Origin: Syntrophaceae bacterium
GTDB lineage: Bacteria > Desulfobacterota > SM23-61
Assembly: GCA_013388675.1 (NCBI GenBank)
Contig: JACAEW010000110.1
Coordinates: forward strand, 1 to 36,213
Length of the DNA stretch: 36,213 bases
Direction of reading: 5' to 3'
Positions 1 through 8,618 of this stretch are shown here, piece after piece. Each line of letters begins with the position of its first letter. Within the stretch, counting starts at the first letter, position 1. Both the position numbers and the translations under genes were made by a program. The notes beneath the pieces were generated by a model. That model was not told the origin of the DNA. It did not search any database and saw only the letters and a program-made list of their open reading frames with translations.

Positions 1-11
1 CAAACCCGGCG

Positions 12-38
12 GTAGGGGCGGGGCGCGAACCGCCCTAC
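12..38. repeat. Short intergenic palindrome (family A, GTAGGGGCG type)
   Basis: Imperfect palindrome in which GTAGGGGCGG is answered by CCGCCCTAC across a GC-rich centre, just upstream of the first gene. Related palindromes with GGGGC/GCCCC arms occur near 9344 and 34417. It looks like a dispersed REP-like element; no function is evident. Confidence 0.5.
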
Positions 39-66
39 AACCTGTAGATTTAGAAAGGAGGGCATT

Positions 67-1290
67 ATGAAGAGAGCAGGAGGAGGATTCTTTCTGGTTG
101 TCCTGGCTTTATGCATTTTTTTCGGGTGGACCCATGGCGATTCTTTGGCCCAGGAAAAAACGGTCGCCTACTTGAGTTTGGCGGACTATACCGGGGCCAT
201 TGCCGGGCTCAACGTACCCGCCGACATGGGGGTGGAGGACTATTTCAAGGAGTTGAATGCCCGGGGAGGGGTGGAAGGGATCAAGGTCAAATTCATCGGG
301 GTGGATACCCGGTATGACGTGGCCCGGGGAGTTTCGGCGTACAAACGATACCGGACCGAGGCTAAGCTGCTGGTGGTCAATGCCATCGGGACTCCCATCG
401 GGAAGGCGGTCGCCCCCCTGGCGACGAAGGATAAACTCGTTCAGCTCGTCCCCGGGGACGGGGAGTTTCAGGCCAAGTTGGGAAGGATCTTCATCTGGGG
501 GCCTGCTTACCAGGACTCCTTTGCCGCCGCATTGGAATGGATGGTCAGTGACTGGAAAGCCAAGGGTAAAACGGGAATGCCGAAGATTGGGTTTATCAGC
601 TGGGACAGCCCCTACGGGAAAGAGTTCCTCCGCGGGGGAAAGGAGTATGCCGAGAAATTGAGAGTGCCCCTGTTGAAACCCGAATTCTTCCCCCCCGGAG
701 CCCTGGATCATACGGTCTACCTCACCCGCCTGGCCAGTGCCGGGGCCAACTATATCTTTGCCGGCGGAGTGGACCCCACCCCCACGAATATCGTCCGGGA
801 TGCCCACAAGCTCGGCCTGACCAAAAGCATCCAGATGGTCAACGACTATTGGGGGCCGACAGAACCCGTGGGCATTCGCGCCCACCCGGAACCCTTGGAG
901 GGGACGGTCATTACCTCCTACTATTTAAGGGGTGAAGAGGCCAAAAAGCACCCCTTATCGGCCTTGTGGACCAAATATCGGGGAAAACCCATCGCCGATT
1001 TGAATGAAAGCTACATCTTCGGAACGGTTTGGGGGATGGACTTCGAAGAAGCTCTTAAGATGGCCCTCAAGGATGGGGGATACGAAAAACTTGACGGGGA
1101 AGCCATGTTCAAAGCGTATCAAAAGCTCACCGGGTTCAAGAGGCAGGGGATCACCGGGCCCAACGCTTACAGCTCTACATCGCGACGGGGCAGTCTGGAG
1201 GTCAAGTTCTATCAGGTAAAAGGCGCCCGGGCGGTCCCGATCACGGATTGGATAAAAGCCCCCGATGCGGTCTCCCTGCATACATTTTAG
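67..1290 (+). CDS. Liv-type ABC transporter substrate-binding protein
   Basis: Periplasmic binding protein of the type I fold (LivK/amide-urea group), which presents a small amino-acid-like or organic-acid ligand to a membrane ABC permease. A basic start and a hydrophobic stretch (residues 4-24) followed by SLAQ form a Sec signal peptide. The mature part shows the two-lobe pattern of the family: a strand rich in small residues after the signal, then GFISWDSPYGKE near 180 and IFAGGVDPTP near 235. The ligand cannot be read from sequence. A strong AAAGGAGGG ribosome binding site precedes the ATG by a few bases. It is followed by a lipoprotein and a LivF ATPase on the same strand, so it belongs to the end of a Liv operon whose permease genes probably lie upstream of the window. 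It ends in TAG. Confidence 0.88.
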   Translation: MKRAGGGFFLVVLALCIFFGWTHGDSLAQEKTVAYLSLADYTGAIAGLNVPADMGVEDYFKELNARGGVEGIKVKFIGVDTRYDVARGVSAYKRYRTEAKLLVVNAIGTPIGKAVAPLATKDKLVQLVPGDGEFQAKLGRIFIWGPAYQDSFAAALEWMVSDWKAKGKTGMPKIGFISWDSPYGKEFLRGGKEYAEKLRVPLLKPEFFPPGALDHTVYLTRLASAGANYIFAGGVDPTPTNIVRDAHKLGLTKSIQMVNDYWGPTEPVGIRAHPEPLEGTVITSYYLRGEEAKKHPLSALWTKYRGKPIADLNESYIFGTVWGMDFEEALKMALKDGGYEKLDGEAMFKAYQKLTGFKRQGITGPNAYSSTSRRGSLEVKFYQVKGARAVPITDWIKAPDAVSLHTF

Positions 1291-1324
1291 GAATTCACCA
1301 TTCTAAAATAAGGAGGGGAAGAAA

Positions 1325-1843
1325 ATGAGGAAATGGCATTTTCTCGTATTTGTCGCGCTGGCCATGGCGCTTCTGGGAGCCTGCCAGTCGGCACCCCCAT
1401 CCCAGGACTGGACCATCAGCCCGCTGCGGGTTCCCCCGGCGCCTGAACCCCCAGTCGTAAGGGTGGCGCTCCCAACCACACTTCCAGACATGCTCGTCAT
1501 CCTTCGGACACGCATCTATTTTACCGGGTCGGGATACCAGCCGAAGGAGATGGTTGTGGTGGAGATGGACGTTCCTCCCGGACTGGAGATCCCGGCGGTG
1601 AAGCCGGGGGACCCGGTGGGGGTAGCTTTCGGATATGCCGATGAAAAAGGGGAGTTCACGGCCGATGTCACTCCCCCGACCAAGATCATGACTTTCCTGC
1701 GGGGGGATATCAGTCCGACTCTGGCCCCCGATCCCAAGTCCTTCAAACCCATTCCCCATGGGGTTTACACCTTCCGGGTTACCGGGGTTGAGTCGGGAAG
1801 GACTGCACTGTCCAAGATAGAGTTTCACCCACCGGGCAAATGA
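1325..1843 (+). CDS. Small hypothetical lipoprotein
   Basis: Protein of 172 residues with a type II signal peptide: MRKWHF, a hydrophobic core, then the lipobox LLGAC with the lipidated Cys at position 20 and a Pro/Ser-rich linker. The rest (about 45-172) looks like a compact beta-rich domain; I do not recognise the family. AAGGAGGGG precedes the ATG. It sits 34 nt after the substrate-binding protein and 19 nt before livF, so it is probably co-transcribed and may be an outer-face accessory of this transporter (inference). A lipoprotein in this position is not part of the classical livKHMGF set. Confidence 0.75.
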   Translation: MRKWHFLVFVALAMALLGACQSAPPSQDWTISPLRVPPAPEPPVVRVALPTTLPDMLVILRTRIYFTGSGYQPKEMVVVEMDVPPGLEIPAVKPGDPVGVAFGYADEKGEFTADVTPPTKIMTFLRGDISPTLAPDPKSFKPIPHGVYTFRVTGVESGRTALSKIEFHPPGK

Positions 1844-1862
1844 TGGAAGCAGAAAGGGCCCC

Positions 1863-2657
1863 ATGCTTCGGTTGAACAACATCGAAGTGATCTACAGCGA
1901 TGTAATTCTGGTGCTCAAAGGTGTCTCCTTGGAGGTGGCCCCGGGAAAGATCGTGGCTCTTCTGGGGGCCAACGGGGCGGGCAAGACGACCACCCTGAAG
2001 GCCATTTCCGGGATTCTTCGCACCGAAGAGGGAGAGGTCACCGACGGGAGCATTGAATTCGAGGGCCGGCGGATCGACCGCCTGGACCCGGAGGAGATTG
2101 TCCGCCTGGGCATCGTTCAGGTCATGGAGGGACACCGGCTTTTCGAACACCTCACCGTAGAGGAGAACCTCCTCGTGGGGGCCTACGCCCGCGGCGACAG
2201 CTTGGCCGTGAAGCGGGATCTCCATCGGGTTTACGAGTACTTTCCGCGCCTGAACGACCTCAGCAATAGGACCAGCGGGTACCTCTCGGGAGGGGAGCGG
2301 CAGATGCTGGTCATGGGACGGGGCCTCATGGCCCGGCCCAAGGTGATGCTCCTGGACGAGCCGTCCTTGGGGCTCAGCCCGGTCCTAGTCAGGGAGATTT
2401 TCAAGATCGCCCGGCGAATCAACGCGGAGGAGAAGAGCTCCATTCTCCTGGTGGAGCAGAACGCGGTGGCCGCGCTTTCCGTGGCCGAGTACGGGTACGT
2501 CATGGAGAACGGGAAGGTAGTGCTCGACGGGCCCACTCCCAAACTGAAGGATAACGAGGATATCAAGGAATTTTACCTGGGTTTGAGCGGCGTGGGGCAG
2601 CGCAAGAGCTACCGGGAAGTCAAGCATTACAAACGCCGGAAAAGGTGGTTGGGATAG
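1863..2657 (+). CDS. livF: Liv-type ABC transporter ATP-binding protein, LivF
   Basis: Cytoplasmic ATPase subunit of a branched-chain amino-acid-type importer. Walker A is GANGAGKTT (about 35-43), the ABC signature is LSGGERQ, and Walker B is VMLLDEPSLGLSP, followed by the H-loop-region substitution LLVEQN typical of LivF. At 264 aa it is about 25-30 residues longer than E. coli LivF; the extra part is a basic tail containing KHYKRRKRW. The ATG lies 19 nt after the lipoprotein stop, preceded by AGAAAGG. It is the last gene of the upstream operon fragment and ends in TAG. This is a separate system from the liv cluster at 20841-26762; that livF copy is broken, so this intact one could in principle substitute (inference). 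Confidence 0.9.
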   Translation: MLRLNNIEVIYSDVILVLKGVSLEVAPGKIVALLGANGAGKTTTLKAISGILRTEEGEVTDGSIEFEGRRIDRLDPEEIVRLGIVQVMEGHRLFEHLTVEENLLVGAYARGDSLAVKRDLHRVYEYFPRLNDLSNRTSGYLSGGERQMLVMGRGLMARPKVMLLDEPSLGLSPVLVREIFKIARRINAEEKSSILLVEQNAVAALSVAEYGYVMENGKVVLDGPTPKLKDNEDIKEFYLGLSGVGQRKSYREVKHYKRRKRWLG

Positions 2658-3074
2658 AAACAGGGGTTGCGGGTTTGGGGATAAGGACAACCCGGCGGGT
2701 CGCCCCTATCCGATAAGGATGATTTTCTGTAAGTATGTCAGCGAAAGATTTCCAAACTTCGTAACTGTTTAGCCACAGGGGAAAAGAGATCCCAATATAT
2801 GAGGAAGCCTAGAAATCCCCCTTGATCCCCCTTTTTCCAAAGGGGAAATCCGCTTTCATTCCTCTGAATCATTCAAAAAAGTCCCTTTCCCTTTGAAAAA
2901 AGCGAGGCCGGGAGGGATTTTGGGGGAAGCCTTTTTAACTAGCTAAACATTCACCAAAATTCAAACCCGATTTTCCCTTCGTGGGGCCCCCTTTCCTGAT
3001 GCCCTTCAAAGCGGAGTCCTTCCGAAAAAAAACACATCATAACCCCGTTTGTCCGGCTTCAAAAGTGTGATAAA
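2658..3074. other. Intergenic region with palindromic repeat
   Basis: A 417-nt stretch without a credible gene. It contains a weak hairpin (CGGGTT at 2670 with AACCCG at 2689, no T run), a family B palindromic repeat (2811-2931), and a possible promoter for the next gene near 3049-3076. Confidence 0.7.
2811..2931. repeat. Palindromic intergenic repeat, family B
   Basis: Left arm AGAAATCCCCCTT with CCCCCTTTTTCCAAAGGGG, right arm CCCTTTGAAAAAAG followed by GGGAGGGATTT. The arms are inverted copies around an AT-richer centre. Similar elements lie at 17970, 20462 and 20700. Confidence 0.65.
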
Positions 3075-3076
3075 AT
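3049..3076 (+). promoter_or_regulatory. Possible sigma70 promoter overlapping the annotated ATG
   Basis: TTGTCC (-35-like), 16-nt spacer, TAAAAT (-10-like). The -10 overlaps the ATG at 3075, which would put the transcript start downstream of that ATG. Seen by eye only. Confidence 0.3.
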
Positions 3077-3593
3077 GGCCCTGTTTCCGACTATTTCGGT
3101 TGGGAGGTGTCCCATCACTAAGGAAAATACAGACCCGTTGGCTGAGCGAAGGCAGAAGGAAGAGCTTCTACAGCGCCTTTCCCACCCTTTTCCCACCCTA
3201 ATGGTGGACCGGATCATATCGGTGGAAAAAGAAAAATCCATTCATACCGCAAAATGGGTCACGGCCAATGAGTTCTATTTGGCCGGCCATTTTCCGGAAG
3301 AGCCGATCCTTCCCGGGGTCCTGACCCTCGAGGGGATGGCGCAGAGCGCCATCTTCCTGGTTGCCGAATCCTTCGCCCGGGGACGCCTGAGCTGTTTTTT
3401 GGAAAAGGTAGACCGGGTGAGGTTCAAGAAGGCCGTCCTTCCGGGAGACCGGGTGGATTTTCGCGTCCAGCTTGCGGGCAGGGAAGGGGAGACCTGGAAA
3501 TTCAAGGGCCAAGCCCATGTGGCCGAAGAAACGGCCGCCGAAGCCAACCTCGTGCTTCGGGTCAGCTTTCGGGAAGTGGGGTTTGAGATATGA
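3075..3593 (+). CDS. FabZ-like 3-hydroxyacyl-ACP dehydratase (hot-dog fold)
   Basis: Hot-dog dehydratase that would remove water from a 3-hydroxyacyl-ACP. The FabZ pattern is clear: HPFPTLMVDRI, then GHFPEEPILPGVL holding the catalytic His, then LEGMAQSA with the catalytic Glu. The 172-residue ORF carries about 30 residues before the FabZ domain that the family does not need. The track start (ATG 3075) has no ribosome binding site and overlaps a possible -10 box. A GGGAGGTG motif at 3101-3108 precedes an in-frame ATC (3114), and TTG 3138 is another candidate, so the true start may be internal. The stop overlaps the next ATG by 4 nt (ATGA), so the pair is translationally coupled. Role in a secondary acyl-carrier pathway is inferred from the ACP, FabD and FabG genes at 9378-11599. 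Confidence 0.82.
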   Translation: MALFPTISVGRCPITKENTDPLAERRQKEELLQRLSHPFPTLMVDRIISVEKEKSIHTAKWVTANEFYLAGHFPEEPILPGVLTLEGMAQSAIFLVAESFARGRLSCFLEKVDRVRFKKAVLPGDRVDFRVQLAGREGETWKFKGQAHVAEETAAEANLVLRVSFREVGFEI

Positions 3594-4021
3594 TGGAAAA
3601 CCGTGTGATCCAGAGCATCCTTCCGCACCGTTATCCCTTTCTTTTGGTGGACCGGATCGTAGAGATGGAGCCGGGCAAGCGGGGAGTGGGGATCAAAAAC
3701 GTGACCGGCAACGAGTGGTTCCTGAACGCGGGGGCGGACTACCCTCCGGTTATGCTCCTGGAGTCCCTGGCCCAGGTGGGGGGGATCGTCCTGGGCTGCA
3801 AGGCTCGGGAGGAAAACCCCAACAGCCGGTTCATCGGCCTCTTCGCCGGAGTCTCCGACTTTCAATTCCTGCGCTTTCCGGCCGTGGGGGAGCAGGTCAC
3901 TCTGACGGTGGAACTTAGCCAGAGCCTGGCCTCCATCTACCGATTCAACTCCACGGCGCTCGTGGAAGGGGGAAAGATCGCCGGGGGCCAGATTCTCATT
4001 TCTTTTTCCCGGACCGCCTGA
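3590..4021 (+). CDS. FabZ-like hot-dog protein lacking the HFP catalytic motif
   Basis: A 143-aa hot-dog protein. Its N-terminus (ILPHRYPFLLVDRI) and the LLESLAQVGG helix with its conserved Glu are FabZ-like. The segment that should read GHFPxxPxxPG is instead NAGADYPPVM, several residues shorter and without the catalytic His. It is therefore probably inactive alone or works by a different mechanism. Because its start overlaps the intact dehydratase upstream by 4 nt, a heterodimer with one active and one structural subunit is plausible, as in mycobacterial HadA/HadB (analogy, not shown here). Alternatives are an ApeP/ApeI-like accessory dehydratase or a thioesterase-like hot-dog protein. Confidence 0.78.
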   Translation: MMENRVIQSILPHRYPFLLVDRIVEMEPGKRGVGIKNVTGNEWFLNAGADYPPVMLLESLAQVGGIVLGCKAREENPNSRFIGLFAGVSDFQFLRFPAVGEQVTLTVELSQSLASIYRFNSTALVEGGKIAGGQILISFSRTA

Positions 4022-4029
4022 ATAAGCCG

Positions 4030-4956
4030 ATGAAGCGTTTTCTTTTCCTCCCTTGGGTGTTGTCCGTCATCGGACTGCTCGGCCTGACTCATTCGGCTTT
4101 TGGGCAGGGGGCTTCCGGATATCTTTCCATCCCTTCGAAGAGAATATCCCTCTCCGGGGTCAATGTCCATTTCGTGGAAGCGGGGAAAGGCCCTCCGCTC
4201 CTGTTCCTTCATGGATTGGGGGGGTCCTGGAAAGACTGGTCCGCCAACCTTCCGGCCTTTGCCGCCACCCACCGGGTGATGGCATTGGATTTTCCCGGCT
4301 TCGGGGATTCGGATAAACCCGAGGTGGAATATTCCATAGAATGGTTGACCGATGTGGTGGAGAAGTTCATCCAAGAACAAAAGATCGACCCGGTGAACCT
4401 GGTGGCCCATTCGATGGGAGGACTGGTAGCCCTGAATTTGGCCTCCCGGCCCAATTCGCGGGTCAAGAAGTTGATCGTTGCCGACGCCGTGGGGATCGGG
4501 GACAAATCGGAATTCCTCGGTTACGCCATGTCTAAGAAGATCATGGGGCCCGAGACCCGCTGGGAAAACGTGGAAGCCTTCCTGAAGAATGAATTCCGGG
4601 CCATGGCAGACGATTTTATCAAGCAACAAAAGCCCCAGACGGCCCGGGAATTCTTTGAATCCCTCAAAATGCCCCTTACCGGAAAACCCCTTGTGCCCAT
4701 GACTCCCTCGGTCCAGATGACCGCCGACATCATTGATTTCGACATCCGCCCCAAATTGGGTTCGATTCGCCAGCCGACGCTCATCCTCTGGGGTGCGAAG
4801 GACCCGGTTGTTCCTCCCCAGGATGCCTCCTTCCTCCACAAAGAAGTCCGCTCCTCCACCCTGGTCCTTTTTCCCAACAGCGGCCACTCCCCCATGATCG
4901 AGCATCCCTCCCTTTTTAACCAGGAGCTGGATAAGTTCCTGCGCGCGGGAAAATAG
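4030..4956 (+). CDS. Secreted or membrane-bound alpha/beta hydrolase
   Basis: 308-aa alpha/beta hydrolase. An N-terminal hydrophobic segment (about 4-25, ending SAFG) is a signal peptide or anchor. The oxyanion-hole motif LHGLGG is at 60-65, the nucleophile elbow AHSMGG has Ser128, the acid is Asp258 in GAKDPVVPP, and the base is His286 in NSGHSPMIEHP, so the catalytic triad is complete. The substrate is unknown; esters or acyl thioesters are possible. The gene lies 8 nt after the second hot-dog gene, has no clear ribosome binding site, and probably depends on translational coupling. It ends the + strand operon with a TAG followed by a strong terminator. The signal peptide suggests that its substrate is outside the cytoplasm, which is odd if it works on the ACP pathway. 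Confidence 0.85.
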   Translation: MKRFLFLPWVLSVIGLLGLTHSAFGQGASGYLSIPSKRISLSGVNVHFVEAGKGPPLLFLHGLGGSWKDWSANLPAFAATHRVMALDFPGFGDSDKPEVEYSIEWLTDVVEKFIQEQKIDPVNLVAHSMGGLVALNLASRPNSRVKKLIVADAVGIGDKSEFLGYAMSKKIMGPETRWENVEAFLKNEFRAMADDFIKQQKPQTAREFFESLKMPLTGKPLVPMTPSVQMTADIIDFDIRPKLGSIRQPTLILWGAKDPVVPPQDASFLHKEVRSSTLVLFPNSGHSPMIEHPSLFNQELDKFLRAGK

Positions 4957-4985
4957 CCCCAATCGATGGTTTTGCTTGGGAAATA

Positions 4986-5023
4986 AAAAAAGGGCGGAGC
5001 CATTTCTGACCGCGCCCTTTTTT
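4986..5023. terminator. Bidirectional rho-independent terminator
   Basis: Perfect 11-bp stem AAAAAAGGGCG / CGCCCTTTTTT around a 16-nt loop, with T tracts readable on both strands. It lies between the convergent hydrolase (+) and phosphoesterase (-) genes and can serve both. Confidence 0.85.
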
Positions 5024-5132
5024 CTGGGACTTTTTGCCGGATCGTTTAAATATGGGTCTTCTCCCAATCGAGTGGGTAAAAAGGGAGAAAACGACTCCAT
5101 CGCATAGGCCCAGGGGGGCGAAACGCCCTTCT

Positions 5133-8100
5133 CTACTTCCAAGAAGGAGTTAGGACCTTAAAAGTGGCGTCTTTCCTGAACAGTTCGTCATCCCCTTTTT
5201 CCAGGTACAATTTTAAATTTCTATGCCTTATATAATGCCCGGGGGATTTGAGGGATTCGAAGGATGACCAGGCGCGATCCGCCAGCCCGGGGACCAACCG
5301 GAAGGTGGCGTCTTTCTTGAACAGGTCTTCATCCCTATACTTATCCAGTTTGATCATGCCATCCTGGACCCGGAAATAATACCCCGGGTAATTCACGGAT
5401 TGGAAGGAGACGTACTCTTTTTGCAAGGAGGGATATTGTTGCTCCGCGAGCCCCGGGATGATCCGAAAGGCGGCATCCCTTTGATCCATCTCGGTGCCCA
5501 CGACGGTTACCTCTCCCAGGAAATTTCGGTGCCGAATATAGCGGTCGGGGTAGTTGAAGGATTGGAGGGTAATCTGTCCGGCCTTTTCCATTTCGACCAG
5601 CGTAAAGGTCTCCCATGGCCCGATCGTTGAACGATTGGCCGCGAGCTCCCGGCCGCCGCCCCCTTCGGCACATACATATTTCCCGTTATGAGTGCGCAGG
5701 GCCACCTGATTCGGACCCGCTCCAATCATTTCGAAAATCTCCCAGTCCTTGATGTGAAGCTGATTGGCCAGTACCTTTCCTCCGCCGCCACCCGCTGCCG
5801 ATAGATATTGGCCGTTGTTGGCCCGCAGGGCCACCTTTCCGCCCTCCAGTTGGATTAGTTCGAAAGTCTCCCATTCTTTAATTTGGTCCCGATTGGCTAC
5901 CACCTCTCCTCCACCGCCGCCCACCGCACACACATATTGGCCGTTGTTGGCCCGCAGGGCTACCGATCGGCAACCGGGCGTAAAATTAGCCGTCTTGTCG
6001 ACGTTGGTTATCTCTTTCATCTCCAGGCTGGCAATCGAGCCGCCCGAGATTTTTATTTCCCGGAACTGGGGTTTTTCGCCTTTCACCGCCCCAGAAGTGA
6101 AAAGAAGCGGGCTGTTTGCCCGGAGCCACAAATGCCTCAAGAAAAGCTGCCCCCCATCCGTAGTGGCCCTAAAAAATTTTCCCGAATAGTCGTCCGTGAA
6201 ATAATAAAAATTGGTATCCTCGGGTCGCTCGGTTTCTCGGATTTTTTCGATTCTAAACTCATGCACTTTGTGGGTATGACCGGAAAACACAAGAACGGGT
6301 GTTTTTACGGACGTCCCGCTTAGGCGGTTGATTTTATTCAAGAAGCTGAGGCTATTTCCATCCGCGCAATAAAAGTTTAGCAGCGGATCCCGTTTCCCGG
6401 ATTTAAAATGCTTTGTTTTCGTAAAGGAGAAACCATCGGCCACCAGGTCAGCGAAATTCTTTTTGTAATTTTTATACAGATTTGTCAGCCAAGGAATTGC
6501 CGCACGGGGGTCTTTTTCGTGTTCCTGCTCGAATAAGACTTGGATCCCTTCGGTTTCGCCCTTCTCCAACCCGATTAGAGGAGCATGGGTGAATACCAGA
6601 ACCATTCCGTGCTCCGGAGCGTTTTCCAAGGCTCGATGAGCGAGTCGTATTTGATCCTCCACGATTCCCCGGTTGTGCGGCCCGTCCTGGATATAATCTC
6701 TGTCTTCATCCTCTTTGCCTTCTATTCCGACAAATTCCTCCTGCCGGGGATACCGGTCTGCGCCCGTATTCAAGAACAGCAGCTGATGATTGCCGATCTT
6801 AATTTTAAAGTCCGTATCATAGTTGATTGTGGCAAGATATTGACTTAATCCCCGCGGTTTAGGCTTGGCCAGCCAATAGGACCAGTCTTGGTCCAGGCTT
6901 GGTACCCAGCCATCGGTGTTGATCTTTTCCTTAAACGTCTTACGTTCCGAGATTTTCTTGTGTTTTCCTCCATCGCGGGGAAAAGCCCAGCAGTCATATT
7001 CACGGCCTTCCCCTTCCAAAAGACCATAACGCTCATTCGAATATCGACGATGGAGCATATATTCTGCCCACAGGACATTAAGATGTATTTTCAAGGATAA
7101 AGGCACCTCGTTCGCCAAGTAGTCGTGATTTCCAAGGACCGTGAAAATCGGGCACAGAAGCTCTTCCCCCTTGCCGTCCAGTCCCAGGATGATTTCGTAG
7201 AATTTGTTGAAATTCGAATAGCGCCAGGAATGCCCCGTGGCATCCTCTCGCCGGTCTTTGGCAAAATCTCCCTGTCCGCAAATAAACTTGCCATCCCACC
7301 AGCCGTCAAAATAGTAATCTGTGATGTCCCCTGTTAAAACGACGAGGATCTTTTCTCCGGCCCTCACTCTGGCATTCGCCAGCTTGATGAAGGCCCGGAG
7401 GTTGTCATTGAAGTTGATGTACCTCGAGGCGAGGGTCTTGCATTCACTCTCATTGCGAACCTGGCACAAGATTTCAGGGATCTGATCATTCCTCCTGGCA
7501 ATATGGGTATCGGTGATGTGCAGAATAGTAAACTCGTTGGACTGACTTAAGCTTTCGTGCACATAAACGGCATGGGGGTTGAAAATATTCCATCCCGTGT
7601 CGGGGTCCCCCACGATTCGGAGTTCTAAAAAAGCGGGCCATCCCACGGAGGTTTTCACCTCTTGAATCTGGTCTTCCCCCATCCCGACCTGAATGCGGGC
7701 GTCCCATCGGTAGCGCGCATCGTATTGTTGCTCAGGCCCGGTTTCGGCGAAAGTTCCCGAGGCGTAGCCCTTTGCGCCGTTTTCGAATTTCGGATGGCGA
7801 AAAACTTCGCCTACGCTGAGGATATTGAGGGTGATCTCCTTGCCCCTTACCGCGATTCTGGGGGGATATCGCCGCAGCCGCTCTGCCACCTGGGCCGGCG
7901 TTGGGATGGGGATTTCCGGCTCGGGTTTATCTCCCAGCCACCTGAGCCTTCCAGAAACGGTGATTTCGAAGCGTCTCAGGTCCTGGGAAGTTAGAATGAG
8001 CGGATTCCCCAGGCGGGGGCGAGCGATCTCTACTAACGACGCAAGTATTCCGGCCGCTCTGGGCTGTTTCTCCGCCGAAACAGGTCCGGATGCTTCCTTC

Positions 8101-8618
8101 GCGGCCTGGATCGTAAAGGGGCTATCACTGGAATCCGATATCAGGCCGTCGGGGGTCATAACAATAACCTGGAACTCCCGACCTTCCTGGGTCAGGGTTT
8201 CCGGAATCGTGTAGGAATATTCCCCGGAATTGGGAACTCGATCCGCAATCGGGATCCATACCCCAACTCCAGGCCCCCATTTCAGCCCAATCCGGACCTC
8301 GGGGATGTTTCCCGAGCTCGTCCAACGAATGGTAAAAGTTTTTCCCTTTTCCCATACCTCGCCGCCGTTTGGCGCGGTAACCCGGATTCTTCTGGGCTGT
8401 GCCGTTTGGGCCATCTTGAAAGCAGGATCGGTCTTGGTTTCATCATGGGCAATGGTCTTATTCTTTTCGGCAGCAGGAGGAAGAAGAGCTTCCCTGAAGG
8501 CGAGGGAAGGATTCCTTTGGTCGTCCCCCGCCCCCTCATTCCGGGCCACGGTAGCATGCAACGTGATCAACAGCCCCATAAGGGCGAAGAAAATAATCCT
8601 ATGAACCCTCATTTTCAT
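5133..8618 (-). CDS. Secreted calcineurin-like phosphoesterase with fascin-like and AbfB-like repeats
   Basis: Start chosen at ATG 8618, not 8678: AAAAGGAGGG lies just upstream and the protein then opens with a signal peptide (MKMRVHRIIFFALMG). That gives 1161 residues. Order: an Ig-like module beginning APNGGEVWEKG (about 77-170, Kre9/KNH-like); a calcineurin-type metallophosphoesterase core with the full metal-site series DTH (Asp370, His372), GD (Asp431), GNHD (497-499), THAP (His678) and GHTH (His781, His783); three fascin-like repeats, each with VALRxxNGxYxxAxGGGG (about 882-1010); and three AbfB-like repeats with SxxxPGxYxRxR patterns (about 1012-1160). It should hydrolyse phosphomono- or diesters outside the cytoplasm while the trefoil repeats bind a glycan or other surface. 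The core is long because of insertions between motifs. Stand-alone gene, TAG stop. Confidence 0.85.
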   Translation of the reverse strand: MKMRVHRIIFFALMGLLITLHATVARNEGAGDDQRNPSLAFREALLPPAAEKNKTIAHDETKTDPAFKMAQTAQPRRIRVTAPNGGEVWEKGKTFTIRWTSSGNIPEVRIGLKWGPGVGVWIPIADRVPNSGEYSYTIPETLTQEGREFQVIVMTPDGLISDSSDSPFTIQAAKEASGPVSAEKQPRAAGILASLVEIARPRLGNPLILTSQDLRRFEITVSGRLRWLGDKPEPEIPIPTPAQVAERLRRYPPRIAVRGKEITLNILSVGEVFRHPKFENGAKGYASGTFAETGPEQQYDARYRWDARIQVGMGEDQIQEVKTSVGWPAFLELRIVGDPDTGWNIFNPHAVYVHESLSQSNEFTILHITDTHIARRNDQIPEILCQVRNESECKTLASRYINFNDNLRAFIKLANARVRAGEKILVVLTGDITDYYFDGWWDGKFICGQGDFAKDRREDATGHSWRYSNFNKFYEIILGLDGKGEELLCPIFTVLGNHDYLANEVPLSLKIHLNVLWAEYMLHRRYSNERYGLLEGEGREYDCWAFPRDGGKHKKISERKTFKEKINTDGWVPSLDQDWSYWLAKPKPRGLSQYLATINYDTDFKIKIGNHQLLFLNTGADRYPRQEEFVGIEGKEDEDRDYIQDGPHNRGIVEDQIRLAHRALENAPEHGMVLVFTHAPLIGLEKGETEGIQVLFEQEHEKDPRAAIPWLTNLYKNYKKNFADLVADGFSFTKTKHFKSGKRDPLLNFYCADGNSLSFLNKINRLSGTSVKTPVLVFSGHTHKVHEFRIEKIRETERPEDTNFYYFTDDYSGKFFRATTDGGQLFLRHLWLRANSPLLFTSGAVKGEKPQFREIKISGGSIASLEMKEITNVDKTANFTPGCRSVALRANNGQYVCAVGGGGGEVVANRDQIKEWETFELIQLEGGKVALRANNGQYLSAAGGGGGKVLANQLHIKDWEIFEMIGAGPNQVALRTHNGKYVCAEGGGGRELAANRSTIGPWETFTLVEMEKAGQITLQSFNYPDRYIRHRNFLGEVTVVGTEMDQRDAAFRIIPGLAEQQYPSLQKEYVSFQSVNYPGYYFRVQDGMIKLDKYRDEDLFKKDATFRLVPGLADRAWSSFESLKSPGHYIRHRNLKLYLEKGDDELFRKDATFKVLTPSWK

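Noticed and set aside
3937-5142. 401-aa - strand ORF
   Set aside because: Antisense to the alpha/beta hydrolase and crosses the strong terminator at 4986; the + strand gene has a full catalytic triad.
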